Shown here: positions 1 to 14,787 of the stretch, piece after piece
Position numbering within the stretch: the first letter of the stretch is position 1
Layout: each line of letters starts with the position of its first letter
Source of the DNA: Streptosporangiaceae bacterium
GTDB lineage: Bacteria > Actinomycetota > Actinomycetes > Streptosporangiales > Streptosporangiaceae
DNA length: 44,999 bases
Direction: 5' to 3'
NCBI GenBank assembly: GCA_025964695.1
Contig: JAOPYK010000279.1
Location: 1-44,999 of the forward strand
Notes under the pieces: model-generated
What the model saw: the letters and a program-made list of their open reading frames with translations, nothing else
The model's database searches: none
Told to the model about the DNA's origin: nothing
Made by a program: the position numbers and the translations under genes

Positions 1-50
1 GCGGCCGGCAGCACCTGTCGGCATCGGCGGCCGAGACGACAGCGCAAAAT

Positions 51-86
51 GAAAGGCCCCGCAGACCTGGGTCGGCGGGGCCTTTC
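51..86 (-). terminator. Intrinsic terminator of the metK operon
   Basis: A perfect 12-bp inverted repeat (51-62 with 75-86, 12-nt loop) lies 30 nt downstream of the metK stop. Read on the minus strand it is followed by ATTTTGC, a short T-rich tail. It is the natural end of the mihF-gmk-rpoZ-coaBC-metK transcript. Confidence 0.8.
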
Positions 87-115
87 AACGCTGTGCGGGT
101 ACGGCGCGGGATGGA

Positions 116-1303
116 TCAGAAACCGGCGGCGGCCTTGAGGGCGTCGACGCGGTCGGTGGACTCCCAGGAGAAGCCCTCACGGCCGAAGTGGCCATAGGCG
201 GCGGTCTCGGAGTAGATGGGGCGGAGCAGGTCCAGGTCACGGATGATCGCGGCCGGGCGGAGGTCGAAGACCGTCAGCACGGCGTCCTGGATCTTGTCGA
301 CCGAGATCTTCTCGGTGCCGAAGGTCTCCACGAAGACACCGACCGGGTGCGCCTTGCCGATCGCGTAGGCGACCTGGACCTCGGCGCGGTCGGCGAGGCC
401 GGCCGCCACGATGTTCTTGGCCACCCAGCGCATCGCGTACGCGGCGGAGCGGTCCACCTTGGACGGGTCCTTGCCGGAGAAGGCGCCGCCGCCGTGCCGG
501 GCCATGCCGCCGTAGGTGTCGACGATGATCTTGCGTCCGGTGAGCCCGGCGTCGCCCATCGGGCCGCCGATCTCGAACCGCCCGGTCGGGTTGACCAGCA
601 GCCGGTAGTTCCTGGTGTCGAGGTCGAGTTCGGCGACGATCGGGTCGACCACGTGCTCCTTGATGTCCGGGGTCAGCAGCTCCTTGAGGTCGATGTCGGG
701 AGCGTGCTGGGTGGACACGACCACGGTGTCGAGCCGGATCGGCCGGTCACCGTCGTACTCGATGGTGACCTGGGTCTTGCCGTCGGGCCGCAGGTAGGCC
801 ACGGTGCCGTCCTTGCGCACGGCGGTGAGCCGGGCGGCCAGCCGGTGCGCCAGGGTGATCGGCAGCGGCATCAGCTCGGGCGTGTCGCGGCAGGCGTAAC
901 CGAACATTAGGCCCTGGTCGCCGGCGCCCTGGCGGTCGAGGTCGTCGTCGCCCTCGCCCTCACGGGTCTCGTAGGCGTCGTCGACACCCTGCGCGATGTC
1001 GGGCGACTGCGCGCCGATGGAGACCGACACCCCACACGAGTGACCGTCGAAGCCCTTGGCGGAAGAGTCGTAGCCGATGTCCAGGATCTTCTCGCGGATC
1101 ACACCGGGGATGTCGACATAGGTCTCGGTGGTCACCTCACCGGCGACGTGCACCTGACCAGTTGTGATCATGGTCTCAACGGCGACGCGGCTCTTGGCGT
1201 CGTCCTTGAGCATCGCGTCGAGGATCGCGTCACTGATCTGGTCCGCAATCTTGTCCGGGTGTCCTTCGGTGACGGACTCGGAGGTGAACAGGCGACGAGA
1301 CAC
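116..1303 (-). CDS. metK: S-adenosylmethionine synthetase (methionine adenosyltransferase)
   Basis: Makes S-adenosylmethionine from methionine and ATP in the cytosol. The 395-aa product has the full family length: [16 protein letters not shown] at residues 14-29, [12 protein letters not shown] at about 126-137, and the glycine-rich [19 protein letters not shown] segment near the C-terminal third that forms the active-site loop. The start is GTG, with AAGGAG 8 nt upstream (1312-1317). It is the last gene of the minus-strand mihF-gmk-rpoZ-coaBC-metK run, a conserved actinobacterial order, and is followed by a strong hairpin. I saw no SAM riboswitch in the 90-nt gap to coaBC. Identification is secure. 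Confidence 0.98.
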   Translation of the reverse strand: MSRRLFTSESVTEGHPDKIADQISDAILDAMLKDDAKSRVAVETMITTGQVHVAGEVTTETYVDIPGVIREKILDIGYDSSAKGFDGHSCGVSVSIGAQSPDIAQGVDDAYETREGEGDDDLDRQGAGDQGLMFGYACRDTPELMPLPITLAHRLAARLTAVRKDGTVAYLRPDGKTQVTIEYDGDRPIRLDTVVVSTQHAPDIDLKELLTPDIKEHVVDPIVAELDLDTRNYRLLVNPTGRFEIGGPMGDAGLTGRKIIVDTYGGMARHGGGAFSGKDPSKVDRSAAYAMRWVAKNIVAAGLADRAEVQVAYAIGKAHPVGVFVETFGTEKISVDKIQDAVLTVFDLRPAAIIRDLDLLRPIYSETAAYGHFGREGFSWESTDRVDALKAAAGF

Positions 1304-1354
1304 GTACGGAACTCCTTGCAGCGGCTGCTGACTGGTAGCAGGTGGGATGGTCTT

Positions 1355-1377
1355 AGATTCCGGCTCGCCGGAAGTCT
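1355..1377 (-). other. Hairpin between coaBC and metK
   Basis: An imperfect inverted repeat (arms 1355-1364 and 1367-1377, about ten pairs with one bulge and one wobble) sits in the 90-nt gap between coaBC and metK. It could be a weak terminator, a processing site or a pause element. No T-tract follows on the minus strand, so its function is unknown. Confidence 0.3.
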
Positions 1378-1393
1378 AGCGGGGTCCGCCCCA

Positions 1394-2626
1394 CTAGGAC
1401 GACGGCAAGAATCTGCTCAGACGGTCGGCGACCAGATCCCAGACGACCTCGGCAAGGACCTCCTTGGGGCCGCGCGGCACCGCCACCGAGGAGCCGTCGG
1501 CGCCGAGCACGACGGCCTCGTTGTCGGGCGCGCCGAAGGTGAGGTTCTCCCCCACCCGGTTGACGACCAGCAGGTCACAGCCCTTGCGGGCGAGCTTCTC
1601 CCGGCCGTGCCGGTCCACGTCGTCGGTCTCGGCCGCGAACCCGACGATGATCTGGCCGGCCCCGGCCGGGCGCCGCCGCACCAGCTCGGCGAGGATGTCG
1701 GGGTTCTTGGCCAGCCGGATCGGCGCGGGCTCAGCCGAGGGGGCCTTCTTGATCTTGGAGTCCTGGTAGTCCGCGGGCCGGAAATCGGCCACCGCGGCGG
1801 CCATGACGACCGAGTCGCACCCTTCGGCCGCCTCCAGGACGGCCTTGCGCATGTCCTCGGCCGATCCCACCCGTACGACCCGTACGCCCGCCGGATCGGG
1901 CAGAGCGACGTTCGCGGCCACCAGCGTGACCGCGGCGCCCCGGGCGGCCGCGACCCGGGCCAGGGCGTAGCCCTGCAGCCCGGAGGACCGGTTGCCGATG
2001 AAGCGCACCGGGTCGATGGGCTCCCGGGTGCCGCCCGCCGAGACGACCACCCGCCGGCCGGCGAGATCCTGGGAGAGACCACCGCGGGCCAGTACCCGAA
2101 GGGCGACCTCGAACAGCGCGCCGGGCTCGGGCAGCCGGCCGGCGCCGGTGTCGGCGCCGGTGAGCCGTCCCGAGTCGGGTTCCACGACGATGGCGCCGCG
2201 GGCGCGCAGCGTGGCGACGTTGGCCCGGGTGGCCGGGTGCTCCCACATCTCGGTGTGCATGGCGGGCGCGAACACGACAGGGCACCGGGCGGTGAGCAGC
2301 GTGTTGGTGAGCAGGTCGTCGGCGAGACCGTGTGCCGCCCTGGCCAGCAGGTCGGCGGTGGCGGGCGCGACGAAGACCAGATCGGCGTGCTGCCCGAGGC
2401 GTACGTGCGGGACCTCGGAGACCCCGTCCCACACCTCGGTGGAGACCGGGTGACCCGACAGCGCCGCCCACGTCGGCTCACCGACGAACCTCAGCGCGTC
2501 ACGGGTGGGGACCACCCGCACGTCGTGCCCTGACTCGGTGAGCCGCCGCAGGAGCTCGCAGACCTTGTACGCGGCGATACCCGCACCCACCCCCAGGACG
2601 ACCTGGGGGCGCCGCCCCTCCGACAA
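1394..2626 (-). CDS. coaBC: Bifunctional phosphopantothenoylcysteine decarboxylase / phosphopantothenate-cysteine ligase
   Basis: Catalyses two consecutive steps of coenzyme A synthesis: ligation of cysteine to 4'-phosphopantothenate (CoaB, C-terminal half) and FMN-dependent decarboxylation (CoaC, N-terminal half). Visible CoaC signatures are GAGIAAYK (14-21), the probable catalytic His74 in EVPHVRL, and PAMHTEMW (121-128), in which the usual Asn of PXMNXXMW is His, as I recall for mycobacterial homologues. The CoaB half contains SAGGTREPIDPVRFIGNRSSG and a later KNPDIL segment. The 410-aa length fits a full fusion. The likely start is TTG, 7 nt after the rpoZ stop, with GAGGG inside the rpoZ tail as ribosome-binding site, implying coupling. 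Confidence 0.95.
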   Translation of the reverse strand: MSEGRRPQVVLGVGAGIAAYKVCELLRRLTESGHDVRVVPTRDALRFVGEPTWAALSGHPVSTEVWDGVSEVPHVRLGQHADLVFVAPATADLLARAAHGLADDLLTNTLLTARCPVVFAPAMHTEMWEHPATRANVATLRARGAIVVEPDSGRLTGADTGAGRLPEPGALFEVALRVLARGGLSQDLAGRRVVVSAGGTREPIDPVRFIGNRSSGLQGYALARVAAARGAAVTLVAANVALPDPAGVRVVRVGSAEDMRKAVLEAAEGCDSVVMAAAVADFRPADYQDSKIKKAPSAEPAPIRLAKNPDILAELVRRRPAGAGQIIVGFAAETDDVDRHGREKLARKGCDLLVVNRVGENLTFGAPDNEAVVLGADGSSVAVPRGPKEVLAEVVWDLVADRLSRFLPSS

Positions 2627-2633
2627 GGGGGAC

Positions 2634-2888
2634 TCAGCCCTCGGTGGGCTCTACGTGCAACAGCCCTTCGCGCGTCTCACGCAGCGCGATGGACAGCGGC
2701 TTCTCCTGGACCTGGGTCTCGACCAGAGGCCCGACGTACTCCAGGAGGCCCTCACCCAGCTGCGCGTAGTAGGCGTTGATCTGCCGCGCCCGCTTGGCGG
2801 CGATGCTCACGAGGCTGTACTTGCTGTCGACGACGTCCAGCAGAGCGTCGATCGACGGGTTGGTGATGCCTTCGGCACTGGCTGCCAC
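2634..2888 (-). CDS. rpoZ: RNA polymerase omega subunit
   Basis: Small subunit that aids assembly of beta' into RNA polymerase. The 84-aa product matches the family length and contains the characteristic [18 protein letters not shown] helix (about 22-39) and a C-terminal KPLSIALRE stretch. It starts with GTG preceded by a purine-rich AAGGGAAGG. It lies between gmk and coaBC, its usual actinobacterial position, and is only 7 nt from coaBC, so the two are almost certainly co-transcribed. Confidence 0.95.
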   Translation of the reverse strand: MAASAEGITNPSIDALLDVVDSKYSLVSIAAKRARQINAYYAQLGEGLLEYVGPLVETQVQEKPLSIALRETREGLLHVEPTEG

Positions 2889-2927
2889 GCCGTATGCCTT
2901 CCCTTAGTCCGGATAGAAGAACCCAGA

Positions 2928-3533
2928 CTACCGCCACATGAGCGCCGTCAGTTCCCGGCAGACATCCTGGACGGAGGTATTGACCAGAGTGACGTCGAAC
3001 TCCTTCTCGGAGGCGAGCTCGATCTTCGCGGCCTCGAGGCGTCGCTCGATGACGTCGGGGGGCTCGGTGCCCCGGCCGATGAGCCGGCGCACCAGCTCGT
3101 CCCAGGAGGGCGGGGCGAGGAAGACCAGCTGGGCCTCCGGCATGGCGTGATGCACCTGCCGGGCGCCCTGCAGGTCGATCTCCAGCAGGGTCGGCACCCC
3201 GGCGGCGAGCCGTTCCTCGACCGCGCGCCGCGGAGTGCCATAGCGGTTGCCCGCGAACTCGGCCCACTCGAGCAGTTCCCCCTCGGCGACGAGCCGGTCG
3301 AAACCGGCGTCGTCGACGAAGAAGTACTGCACACCGTGAACCTCCCCGGGCCGGGGGGCCCGGGTTGTCACCGAGACCGACAGCCACACCTGGGGGTGGG
3401 CCCGCCGGATCTCGGCGACGACCGTGCTCTTGCCGACGCCCGACGGCCCGGACAGGACCGTCAAGCGTCGCAGCGGGATGGAGCCGTCTTCCGGGATCGG
3501 GGGGACACCGGAGCCGGCCGCGACGGGAGTCAT
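2928..3533 (-). CDS. gmk: Guanylate kinase
   Basis: Phosphorylates GMP to GDP with ATP in the cytosol. The P-loop GPSGVGKST is at about residues 29-37, followed by [19 protein letters not shown], which binds GMP, and [13 protein letters not shown] chose the ATG at 3533 (201 aa): the family normally begins only a few residues before the P-loop strand, and this start lies 28 nt after mihF. An in-frame GTG at 3590 would add 19 residues and overlap mihF by 29 nt; it cannot be excluded because neither start has a strong Shine-Dalgarno sequence. The order mihF-gmk-rpoZ is conserved in actinobacteria. Confidence 0.93.
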   Translation of the reverse strand: MTPVAAGSGVPPIPEDGSIPLRRLTVLSGPSGVGKSTVVAEIRRAHPQVWLSVSVTTRAPRPGEVHGVQYFFVDDAGFDRLVAEGELLEWAEFAGNRYGTPRRAVEERLAAGVPTLLEIDLQGARQVHHAMPEAQLVFLAPPSWDELVRRLIGRGTEPPDVIERRLEAAKIELASEKEFDVTLVNTSVQDVCRELTALMWR

Positions 3534-3561
3534 ACCGTTGCGCCCGCTTGCGGAGAGCTCG

Positions 3562-3888
3562 TCAGCGGTTTCCACCGCCGCCGAACTCACGCTCCAGGGC
3601 CGCGCGCTGGTTTGCTCCCAGCCCGCGTACGCGGCGCGACTCGGCGATGCCGAGCCGCTCGATGATCTGCTTGGCGCGCACCTTGCCCACGCCAGGCAGT
3701 GATTCCAGCAGGGCCGTCACCTTCATCTTGCCGACGACATCATCGGTCTGGCCCTCTTTGAGGACCTCAGCCAGGGTGGTGCCGCCATGCTTCAGCCGGT
3801 TCTTGACCTCGGCCCGCTCCTTGCGGGCCTTGGCAGCCTTTTCAAGGGCTGCGGCGCGCTGTTCGGGGGTTAGGGGCGGAAGAGCCAC
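3562..3888 (-). CDS. mihF: Actinobacterial integration host factor (mIHF/sIHF family nucleoid protein)
   Basis: DNA-binding nucleoid protein of the actinobacterial IHF type, unrelated to enterobacterial IHF alpha/beta. The 108-aa product has the charged N-terminal helix ([20 protein letters not shown]) and the helix-two-turn-helix core around [29 protein letters not shown] (about residues 64-92). It starts with GTG and has GAGGTGA 7-8 nt upstream (3896-3901). It is the first gene of the mihF-gmk-rpoZ-coaBC-metK run, and an AT-rich promoter-like stretch lies upstream. Confidence 0.93.
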   Translation of the reverse strand: MALPPLTPEQRAAALEKAAKARKERAEVKNRLKHGGTTLAEVLKEGQTDDVVGKMKVTALLESLPGVGKVRAKQIIERLGIAESRRVRGLGANQRAALEREFGGGGNR

Positions 3889-3939
3889 GCCGGGTCACCT
3901 CGTGTTTCCACTCGACGGAGTCGGACGGGTTGGGAAACT

Positions 3940-4045
3940 AGCGAGTTCAGACCCCATAAAGCAACGTGAACCCCCGTTTAGCCCGGCACAAAATCACGAA
4001 TGTCGCTCTTCGTGCTGTCCTGAATACGGATTGTACACAAACTGA
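3940..4045 (-). promoter_or_regulatory. AT-rich upstream region, probable mihF promoter
   Basis: The 437-nt gap between mihF and pyrF holds no convincing gene. 3940-4045 is clearly richer in A and T than its surroundings and contains a minus-strand TACAAT (4030-4035) that could serve as a -10 element, although no good -35 lies 17 nt upstream. 4046-4210 shows only short CCTGAC repeats. The pyr operon terminators occupy 4211-4296. Confidence 0.35.
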
Positions 4046-4210
4046 GACCTCCAGAGGCCTGAAACCGGGTCGGCCCGAAGAATCCCCTGACCGCGATTTC
4101 GAGCCCCGAACGGCCCCTCGCAAGGCCTCCTGGCCACCTCTCGACAGGGTCCGCAGGAACCCCGTCAGGAGCCGGTCAGAACACCCTGACAGCCCCCTGA
4201 CAAATGTCTG

Positions 4211-4240
4211 AAAACCACCCCCGGGGATCCTGGGGGCGGT
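4211..4240 (-). terminator. Distal intrinsic terminator of the pyr operon
   Basis: Inverted repeat with arms of about 4214-4222 and 4232-4240 (nine positions with one mismatch). On the minus strand it is followed directly by TTTTC. It lies about 85 nt beyond the pyrF stop and is the second of two hairpins in tandem. Confidence 0.7.
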
Positions 4241-4279
4241 CCGAGCCACCCGGAAGATTCCGGGGCCGATTTGAAACCA

Positions 4280-4296
4280 CCCGGCGGGCTGCCGGG
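4280..4296 (-). terminator. Proximal hairpin downstream of pyrF
   Basis: A perfect 6-bp GC stem (4280-4285 with 4291-4296, 5-nt loop) lies 30 nt after the pyrF stop. On the minus strand it is followed by TGGTTTCAAAT, a weak T-rich tail. Together with the hairpin at 4211-4240 it probably closes the pyr operon. Confidence 0.5.
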
Positions 4297-4325
4297 CGCG
4301 GCCGGTGATCGCACGCGCCGGGGCG

Positions 4326-5026
<701 letters not shown>

Positions 5027-5030
<4 letters not shown>

Positions 5031-6058
5031 GGCAGTTTCTCCTTCTGGGCGCGGGTCGCGTCGGGACCGGTGGCGGGCGCCTGCCGCTGCCGGACTTGCC
5101 GCGGGACCAGTCCCGGCGGCCGGTGGGCCAGTCCCACGGCGTCGGCCGACCGGGCGATGCCGCGCTCGGCGAGGGCGTCCTCGAGTTCGCGCACGATCCG
5201 CGGGCCCGCCGACGGGTCGTGCAGCACAGTGGTGCCGACCGACACCGCCGAGGCGCCGGCCAGCAGGAACTCCAGCGCGTCCAGCCCGGTCGCGATCCCG
5301 CCCCCGCCGATGATCGGCGTGTCGGGCAGCGCGGCGTGCACCTGGTAGACGCAGCGGATCGCCACCGGGCGGATGGCCGGCCCGGACAGACCGCCCGACA
5401 CCCCCGACAAGGCCGGCTTGAGCGTCCTCGTGTCGATCGCCATGCCGGCCATCGTGTTGATCAGGGACAGACCGTCGGCACCGGCGTCCGCGCAGGCCAG
5501 CGCGATCGTCACGATGTCGGCCACGTCGGGTGAGAGCTTGGCGAACACCGGTACGTCGCGCTGGGTGTTCGCCCGTACGGCCCGTACGACCTCGGCCGAC
5601 GCGGCGGGGTGGCCGCCGAACATCAGCCCGCGGTCTTCGGCGTTCGGGCACGCGATGTTCACCTCGACCGCGATGATCGCCTTTCCGCCGGGGCCGTCGT
5701 GCGCGTCGTAGAGCCTGCGCGCCACCTCGGCGTACTCCGCGATGCTGTTGCCGCCGACCGACACCACCACGCGTGCGCCCTGCTCGGCCAGCCACGGCAG
5801 GTCACGGGCCAGGAACGCGTCCACCCCGGGTCCGGGCAGGCCCGCCGCGCCGAGCAGGCCGCTGGGCGTCTCGGCGATCCGCGGGGTGGGCCTTCCGGAT
5901 CTGGGCTGGGCCATCACCGATGGCGTGCCGAAGGCGCCGAGCCTGCTCAGATCCGTGAACTGCGCCAGCTCCCGGCCGGTGCCCCCGCAACCCGACGCCG
6001 TCAGCACCGGGTTGGGCAGCACGGCCCTGCCGAGCCGGGCGGCCATGTCAGTGCTCAT
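5027..6058 (-). CDS. pyrD: Dihydroorotate dehydrogenase, class 1B catalytic subunit
   Basis: Oxidises dihydroorotate to orotate; FMN-dependent. VNIACPNAEDRG places the catalytic base at Cys137, which marks the class 1 enzymes, and the adjacent pyrK points to the NAD-linked 1B heterotetramer. LINTMAGMAIDTRT and PIIGGGGIATGLDALEFLLAGA are the FMN-phosphate regions. The last 35 or so residues are basic and look like a lineage-specific tail. The start ATG at 6058 overlaps the pyrK stop (ATGA); 25 further upstream codons lie in pyrK and are rejected. Confidence 0.95.
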
Positions 6059-6939
6059 CGGGCGCCCTCGGTGACGTGCGGGACGCGCGGGCCGCCGAGC
6101 GCGTCCAACGGGATGGTGCCGAGATCGCCCCACCGGACCCGCTCACCGCGCAGCACCGGGCCGTCGGCGCAGGCGCGCAGCATCCGCGTCACGCCGTCGT
6201 CGCCGATGACCGGCAGCACGCAGTTCAGGCACATCCCGGTGCCACAGGCCCCGGTCTCCTGGAGGAACTCCTCGAGGCAGACCTGGGCGGGCAGCCCGTA
6301 CTCGGTGGAGACGGCGCTGACAGCCCGGAGCATCGAGGTGGGCCCGCAGGCGTAGACGACGTCGGCCCGGGTCTCCTCGACGACCTGGGCGAGCACGTCG
6401 CCCACCGAACCCCGGACGCCGGAAGAGCCGTCGCCGGTGGTGATCGTCGCCGAGTCCCCGATCCGCTGCGCGGAACGGGCGCCGAACAGGTGCGCCGTGT
6501 CGGGGCCGCCGAGCACGAAATGCACCTGGCAGCCGCGCTTGCGCAGCGCATCGGCCAGCGCGAACAGCGCCGCCCCGCCGGGGCCGCCACCGACCAGCAC
6601 GCAGTTGACCGGATCACGCGGCTGCGGGAAGGGCCGCCCCAGCGGGCCGAGCAGGTCCACGCTGTCGCGCGCCCGGCGCCGGGTCAGCCACGCGGTGCCC
6701 GGATCCCGGTCGGCGAAGACGAACTCCACCGTGCCGCCGTAGTCCGACTTGACCTCGTAGACCACGAAGCACCGGCGGGCCAGCCGGCTGGTGTGCTCAC
6801 CGCCGACGGCCAGCGCCACGAACTGGCCGGGCCGGAAGCGCTCCGCGACGGCCGGGGCCACCAGCGTCATCGCGTGGTACGCCCCAACCTGCCGGACCGT
6901 CAGCACGGTCCCCGACGCCTGCACGGGCGTGTCGCTCAC
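6055..6939 (-). CDS. pyrK: Dihydroorotate dehydrogenase electron transfer subunit
   Basis: Partner of class 1B PyrD that passes electrons from its FMN through FAD and a 2Fe-2S cluster to NAD. The N-terminal half is a ferredoxin-reductase-like FAD domain (RPGQFVALAV, then RRCFVVYEV in the place of the usual RPFS-Y motif). VLVGGGPGGAALFALADAL is the nucleotide-binding loop. The four cluster cysteines are at 232, 237, 240 and 257 (ACGTGMCLNC and RACADG). I chose the GTG at 6939 because GGGAG lies 6 nt upstream; a GTG four codons earlier is possible. Its stop overlaps pyrD, and its start overlaps a short upstream ORF. Confidence 0.94.
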   Translation of the reverse strand: MSDTPVQASGTVLTVRQVGAYHAMTLVAPAVAERFRPGQFVALAVGGEHTSRLARRCFVVYEVKSDYGGTVEFVFADRDPGTAWLTRRRARDSVDLLGPLGRPFPQPRDPVNCVLVGGGPGGAALFALADALRKRGCQVHFVLGGPDTAHLFGARSAQRIGDSATITTGDGSSGVRGSVGDVLAQVVEETRADVVYACGPTSMLRAVSAVSTEYGLPAQVCLEEFLQETGACGTGMCLNCVLPVIGDDGVTRMLRACADGPVLRGERVRWGDLGTIPLDALGGPRVPHVTEGAR

Positions 6940-7077
6940 GGTGTCTCCCACTCGCCGGCGGGGCGCCCGAAGGCACCGCCTTCCCTCGTCGCGTGCTCAC
7001 TCGTCCCTCGCTCCGCGCACTCCTCAGTCCAGACGGCGCCGCACCCCACCAGCTCGCTCACGGTGTCTCCCACTCGC
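6932..7077. repeat. 24-bp direct repeat flanking the carB-pyrK spacer
   Basis: Exact 24-bp copies at 6932-6955 and 7054-7077, offset 122 nt. Each contains a ribosome-binding site and GTGAGCGA start on the minus strand. The second copy gives the micro-ORF its start and the first gives pyrK its start. Confidence 0.9.
6936..7061 (-). CDS. Short coupled ORF between carB and pyrK (41 codons), from a duplicated start region
   Basis: A 41-codon frame beginning GTG AGC GAG (MSELVGCGAVW) fills the carB-pyrK gap. It has the same Shine-Dalgarno region as pyrK, because a 24-bp exact direct repeat carries GGGAGACACC-GTG at both starts (6932-6955 and 7054-7077). Its TGA overlaps the pyrK GTG by 4 nt. About 85 percent of third codon positions are G or C. 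I know no homologue. It may only be a relay for translational coupling, or non-coding spacer made by duplication. Confidence 0.4.
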   Translation of the reverse strand: MSELVGCGAVWTEECAERGTSEHATREGGAFGRPAGEWETP

Positions 7078-7097
7078 GGTGCTCCCGCTCCTGTCGG

Positions 7098-10468
<3,371 letters not shown>

Positions 10469-10469
<1 letters not shown>

Positions 10470-11584
10470 TACCGGGCACCTTCCATAAGCATGCAGAACT
10501 GGTCGAACAGGGCGGTGGCGTCGTGCGGGCCGGCGGCGGCCTCCGGGTGGTACTGGACGCTGAACGCGGGGCGGTCCAGCAGCCTCAGCCCCTCGACGCA
10601 GCCGTCGTTGAGATTGACGTGGCTGACCTCGGCCCGCCCGTACGGGGTGTCGAAGGGCCCGTCGGCGGGAGCGTCGACCGCGAACCCGTGGTTGTGGGCC
10701 GAGACGTCCACCTTGCCGCTCCGCCGGTCCCGGACCGGCTGGTTGATGCCCCGGTGGCCGAAGGCGAGCTTGTAAGTGCCCAGGCCGAGCGCCCGGCCGA
10801 GGATCTGGTTGCCGAAGCAGATCCCGAAGACCGGAGTGCGGGAGTCCAGGACCCCGCGCATGGCCGCCACCGCGTACCCGGCGGCGGCCGGATCACCCGG
10901 GCCGTTGCTGAAGAACACGCCGTCCGCGCCGAGCGCCAGGATCTCGGCGGCGGTGACGGTCGCGGGCAGCACGTGCACCTCGCAGCCGCGCTCGGCCAGC
11001 CGGTACGGCGTCATGGCCTTGATGCCGAGGTCCACGGCGGCCACCGTGAAGCGCTTGTCCCCGTGGGCCTCGACGACGTACGGATGCGGGGTGCTGACCT
11101 CACGGGCCAGATCCGCGCCCGCCATCGACGGGCTCTGCAGGATGCGGGCCAGCAGCGCCTGCGGGTCGGTCTCCGCGGTGGAGATCGCGCCGCGCATGGC
11201 GCCCCGGTCGCGCAGGTGCCGGGTGAGCGCCCGGGTGCCGGGCATGGCGATGCCGACGACGCCGTGGGCGCGCAGCTCCGCGTCGAGGGACCGCTGGGCC
11301 CGCCAGTTGGAGGCGACCCGGGCCGGCTCGCGCACGACGTAGCCGGCCACCCAGATGCGCCGGGACTCGGCGTCCTCGTCGTTGACGCCGGTGTTGCCGA
11401 TGTGCGGGGCCGTCATCGCGACGATCTGCCGGTGGTACGACGGGTCGGTGAGGGTCTCCTGGTAGCCGGTCATGCCGGTGTTGAAGACCATCTCGCCGAA
11501 GGTCTCCCCCTCCGCGCCGTACCCGGTTCCGTGAAAGACCCGGCCGTCTTCGAGCACCAGAAGTGCGGGGGATGCCGAGGTCAT
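10469..11584 (-). CDS. carA: Carbamoyl phosphate synthase small chain (glutaminase)
   Basis: Class I glutamine amidotransferase subunit that supplies ammonia to CarB. The 371-aa product starts [23 protein letters not shown] and contains the CarA-specific [22 protein letters not shown]. The nucleophile is Cys256 in [10 protein letters not shown] (most relatives have GICLGHQ), followed by [10 protein letters not shown] and the catalytic-His [12 protein letters not shown]. The ATG at 11584 overlaps the pyrC stop (ATGA) with GGAAGGAAAG upstream. The frame is open for over 100 codons further upstream, but that is a shadow of pyrC. Confidence 0.96.
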
Positions 11585-12867
11585 TGCAGCTTTCCTTCCA
11601 AGACGGTGGTGCGGCCGCGCAGGAACGTCGCCATGACCCGGCCCGGCATCTCCAGCCCGGCGAACGGCGTGTTGCGGCTCTTCGAGGCGAAGCCCGCGGG
11701 GTCGACGGTGGTGCGGGCCGCGGGGTCGTACAGGGTGATGTTGGCGGGCGCGCCGGGCTCCAGGGCCCGGCCCTGACCGGTCAGCAGGCCGATCCGCGCC
11801 GGGCGGCGCGACATCCGGTCCGCGACGCCGGCCCAGTCCAGCAGCCCGGTCTCGACCATCGCCTTGTGCACCACCGCCAGCGCGGTCTCCAGGCCGATCA
11901 TGCCCATGGCGGCCACCGCCCACTCGGTCTCCTTGTCCTCGAGCGGGTGCGGGGCGTGGTCGGTGGCGACGCAGTCGATGGTGCCGTCGGCGAGCGCGTC
12001 ACGCAGCGCGAGGACGTCCTCGCGGGTACGCAGCGGCGGGTTGACCTTGTAGATCGGGTCGTAGGTCTCGGCCAGGGTGTCGTCGAGCAGCAGGTGATGC
12101 GGGGTGACCTCGGCGGTCACCTGCCAGCCCTTGCTCTTCGCCCAGCGGATGATCTCCACGGAGCCGGCGGTCGACACATGGCAGACATGCAGCCGGGAGC
12201 CGACGTGCGCCGCGAGCAGGCAGTCGCGGGAGATGATCGCCTCCTCCGCCACGGCGGGCCATCCGGCCAGGCCGAGCCGGCCGGAGACGTCGCCCTCGTT
12301 CATCTGGGCGCCCTCGGTGAGCCGGGGCTCCTGCGCGTGCTGGGCGATGACCCCGCCGAACGCCTTGACGTACTCCAGCGCCCTCCGCATGATCACCGCG
12401 TCGGAGACGCAGTGGCCGTCGTCGGAGAACACCCGGACGCGGGCGGCCGAGTCGGCCATCGCCCCGAGCTCGGCGAGCTGCCTGCCCGCGACGCCCTGGG
12501 TGACGGCGCCGACCGGGTGCACGTCGCAGTAACCGGCCTCGGCGCCGAGACGCCAGACCTGCTCGACCACCCCGGCGGTGTCGGCGACCGGATGGGTGTT
12601 GGCCATGGCGTGCACCGCGGTGTAGCCGCCCAGCGCGGCGGCGCGGGTGCCGGACTCGACGGTCTCGGCGTCCTCCCGGCCCGGCTCGCGCAGGTGGGTG
12701 TGCAAGTCCACCAGGCCGGGCAGCGCGATGAGCCCGTCGGCGTCGACCGTCTGCACGGCGGCCTCGCGCAGACCGGTGCCGATCTCGGCGATCACGCCGT
12801 CCCTGACCAGCAGGTCCCGGGCGTCGCCGCCGAGGATCCGTGCGTTCTTGATGATGTACGGCGTCAT
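11581..12867 (-). CDS. pyrC: Dihydroorotase
   Basis: Zinc amidohydrolase that cyclises carbamoyl aspartate to dihydroorotate. The 428-aa length and [21 protein letters not shown] (metal ligands His56 and His58) identify the long bacterial class. Further metal-site segments are [14 protein letters not shown] (written here as [14 protein letters not shown]) and [13 protein letters not shown]. The ATG at 12867 has GGAGATCAAGGA directly upstream and overlaps the TGA of a 28-codon ORF. It lies in the pyr operon between pyrB and carA. Confidence 0.96.
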   Translation of the reverse strand: MTPYIIKNARILGGDARDLLVRDGVIAEIGTGLREAAVQTVDADGLIALPGLVDLHTHLREPGREDAETVESGTRAAALGGYTAVHAMANTHPVADTAGVVEQVWRLGAEAGYCDVHPVGAVTQGVAGRQLAELGAMADSAARVRVFSDDGHCVSDAVIMRRALEYVKAFGGVIAQHAQEPRLTEGAQMNEGDVSGRLGLAGWPAVAEEAIISRDCLLAAHVGSRLHVCHVSTAGSVEIIRWAKSKGWQVTAEVTPHHLLLDDTLAETYDPIYKVNPPLRTREDVLALRDALADGTIDCVATDHAPHPLEDKETEWAVAAMGMIGLETALAVVHKAMVETGLLDWAGVADRMSRRPARIGLLTGQGRALEPGAPANITLYDPAARTTVDPAGFASKSRNTPFAGLEMPGRVMATFLRGRTTVLEGKLQ

Positions 12868-12946
12868 TCCTTGATCTCCTTGCCGATGGCGGGTTCAGAA
12901 CGGGAACCCGTCCCCGAGAAGCAGGCCGTCACGATCAGCCTGGCGC

Positions 12947-12950
<4 letters not shown>
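12864..12950 (-). CDS. Short coupled ORF between pyrB and pyrC (28 codons), a duplicated pyrB tail
   Basis: A 28-codon ATG frame that starts by ATGA overlap with the pyrB stop and ends by ATGA overlap with the pyrC start, filling the gap exactly. Its last residues, [11 protein letters not shown], copy the pyrB C-terminus [11 protein letters not shown], and 22 bp are identical between the two copies. The N-terminal part ([13 protein letters not shown]) has no match known to me. The peptide is probably a by-product of a tandem duplication of the stop/start module that keeps ribosomes moving into pyrC. Confidence 0.4.
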
Positions 12951-14528
<1,578 letters not shown>

Positions 14529-14548
14529 AAAGGACGCCTTGTCTCCTC

Positions 14549-14554
14549 ACCGTA
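14549..14554 (-). promoter_or_regulatory. Candidate -10 element for the pyr operon
   Basis: A minus-strand TACGGT would start transcription about 50 nt before the pyrR GTG, giving a short leader that still contains the whole PyrR-binding loop. No recognisable -35 hexamer lies 17 nt upstream, so this is a weak call. Confidence 0.3.
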
Positions 14555-14746
14555 GCAGTCCCCGCCCGCTGGGCCGTACCGGAGCGTAGGGTGTCTTACC
14601 AGGTGAGAGGGGTCACATCGGGCCGCTACCCGTGCACATGCTGTGGTGCCGGGAACACCCTGCGCCAGGGGGGTCGTAGCGGTCTGTGCACGGTCGGAGG
14701 ACACTCGACCACAGGTGGCCGGTTCGACCCCTTTTTTCCAATCAGC

Positions 14747-14775
14747 TTGACCTTAGGCCGTCTCCGTTTTACCGT
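14747..14775 (+). promoter_or_regulatory. bldD promoter
   Basis: TTGACC (14747-14752), a 17-bp spacer and TACCGT (14770-14775) form a good housekeeping-sigma promoter. Transcription would start near 14782, giving a leader of about 150 nt before bldD. Confidence 0.7.
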
Positions 14776-14787
14776 CACTGTCCGTAA
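14775..14787 (+). promoter_or_regulatory. Probable BldD operator in its own promoter
   Basis: TCAC-N5-GTAA fits the TNAC-N5-GTNA inverted repeat that I recall as the BldD-binding core. It overlaps the last base of the -10 and the expected transcription start, the right place for the autorepression known for Streptomyces BldD. Confidence 0.6.

Noticed and set aside
1304-1393. SAM riboswitch upstream of metK
   Set aside because: The gap is only 90 nt and holds one small hairpin; none of the conserved S-box cores is present.
1040-2533. A 497-codon plus-strand frame opposite metK and coaBC
   Set aside because: Antisense shadow of two well identified genes; no domain and no ribosome-binding site.
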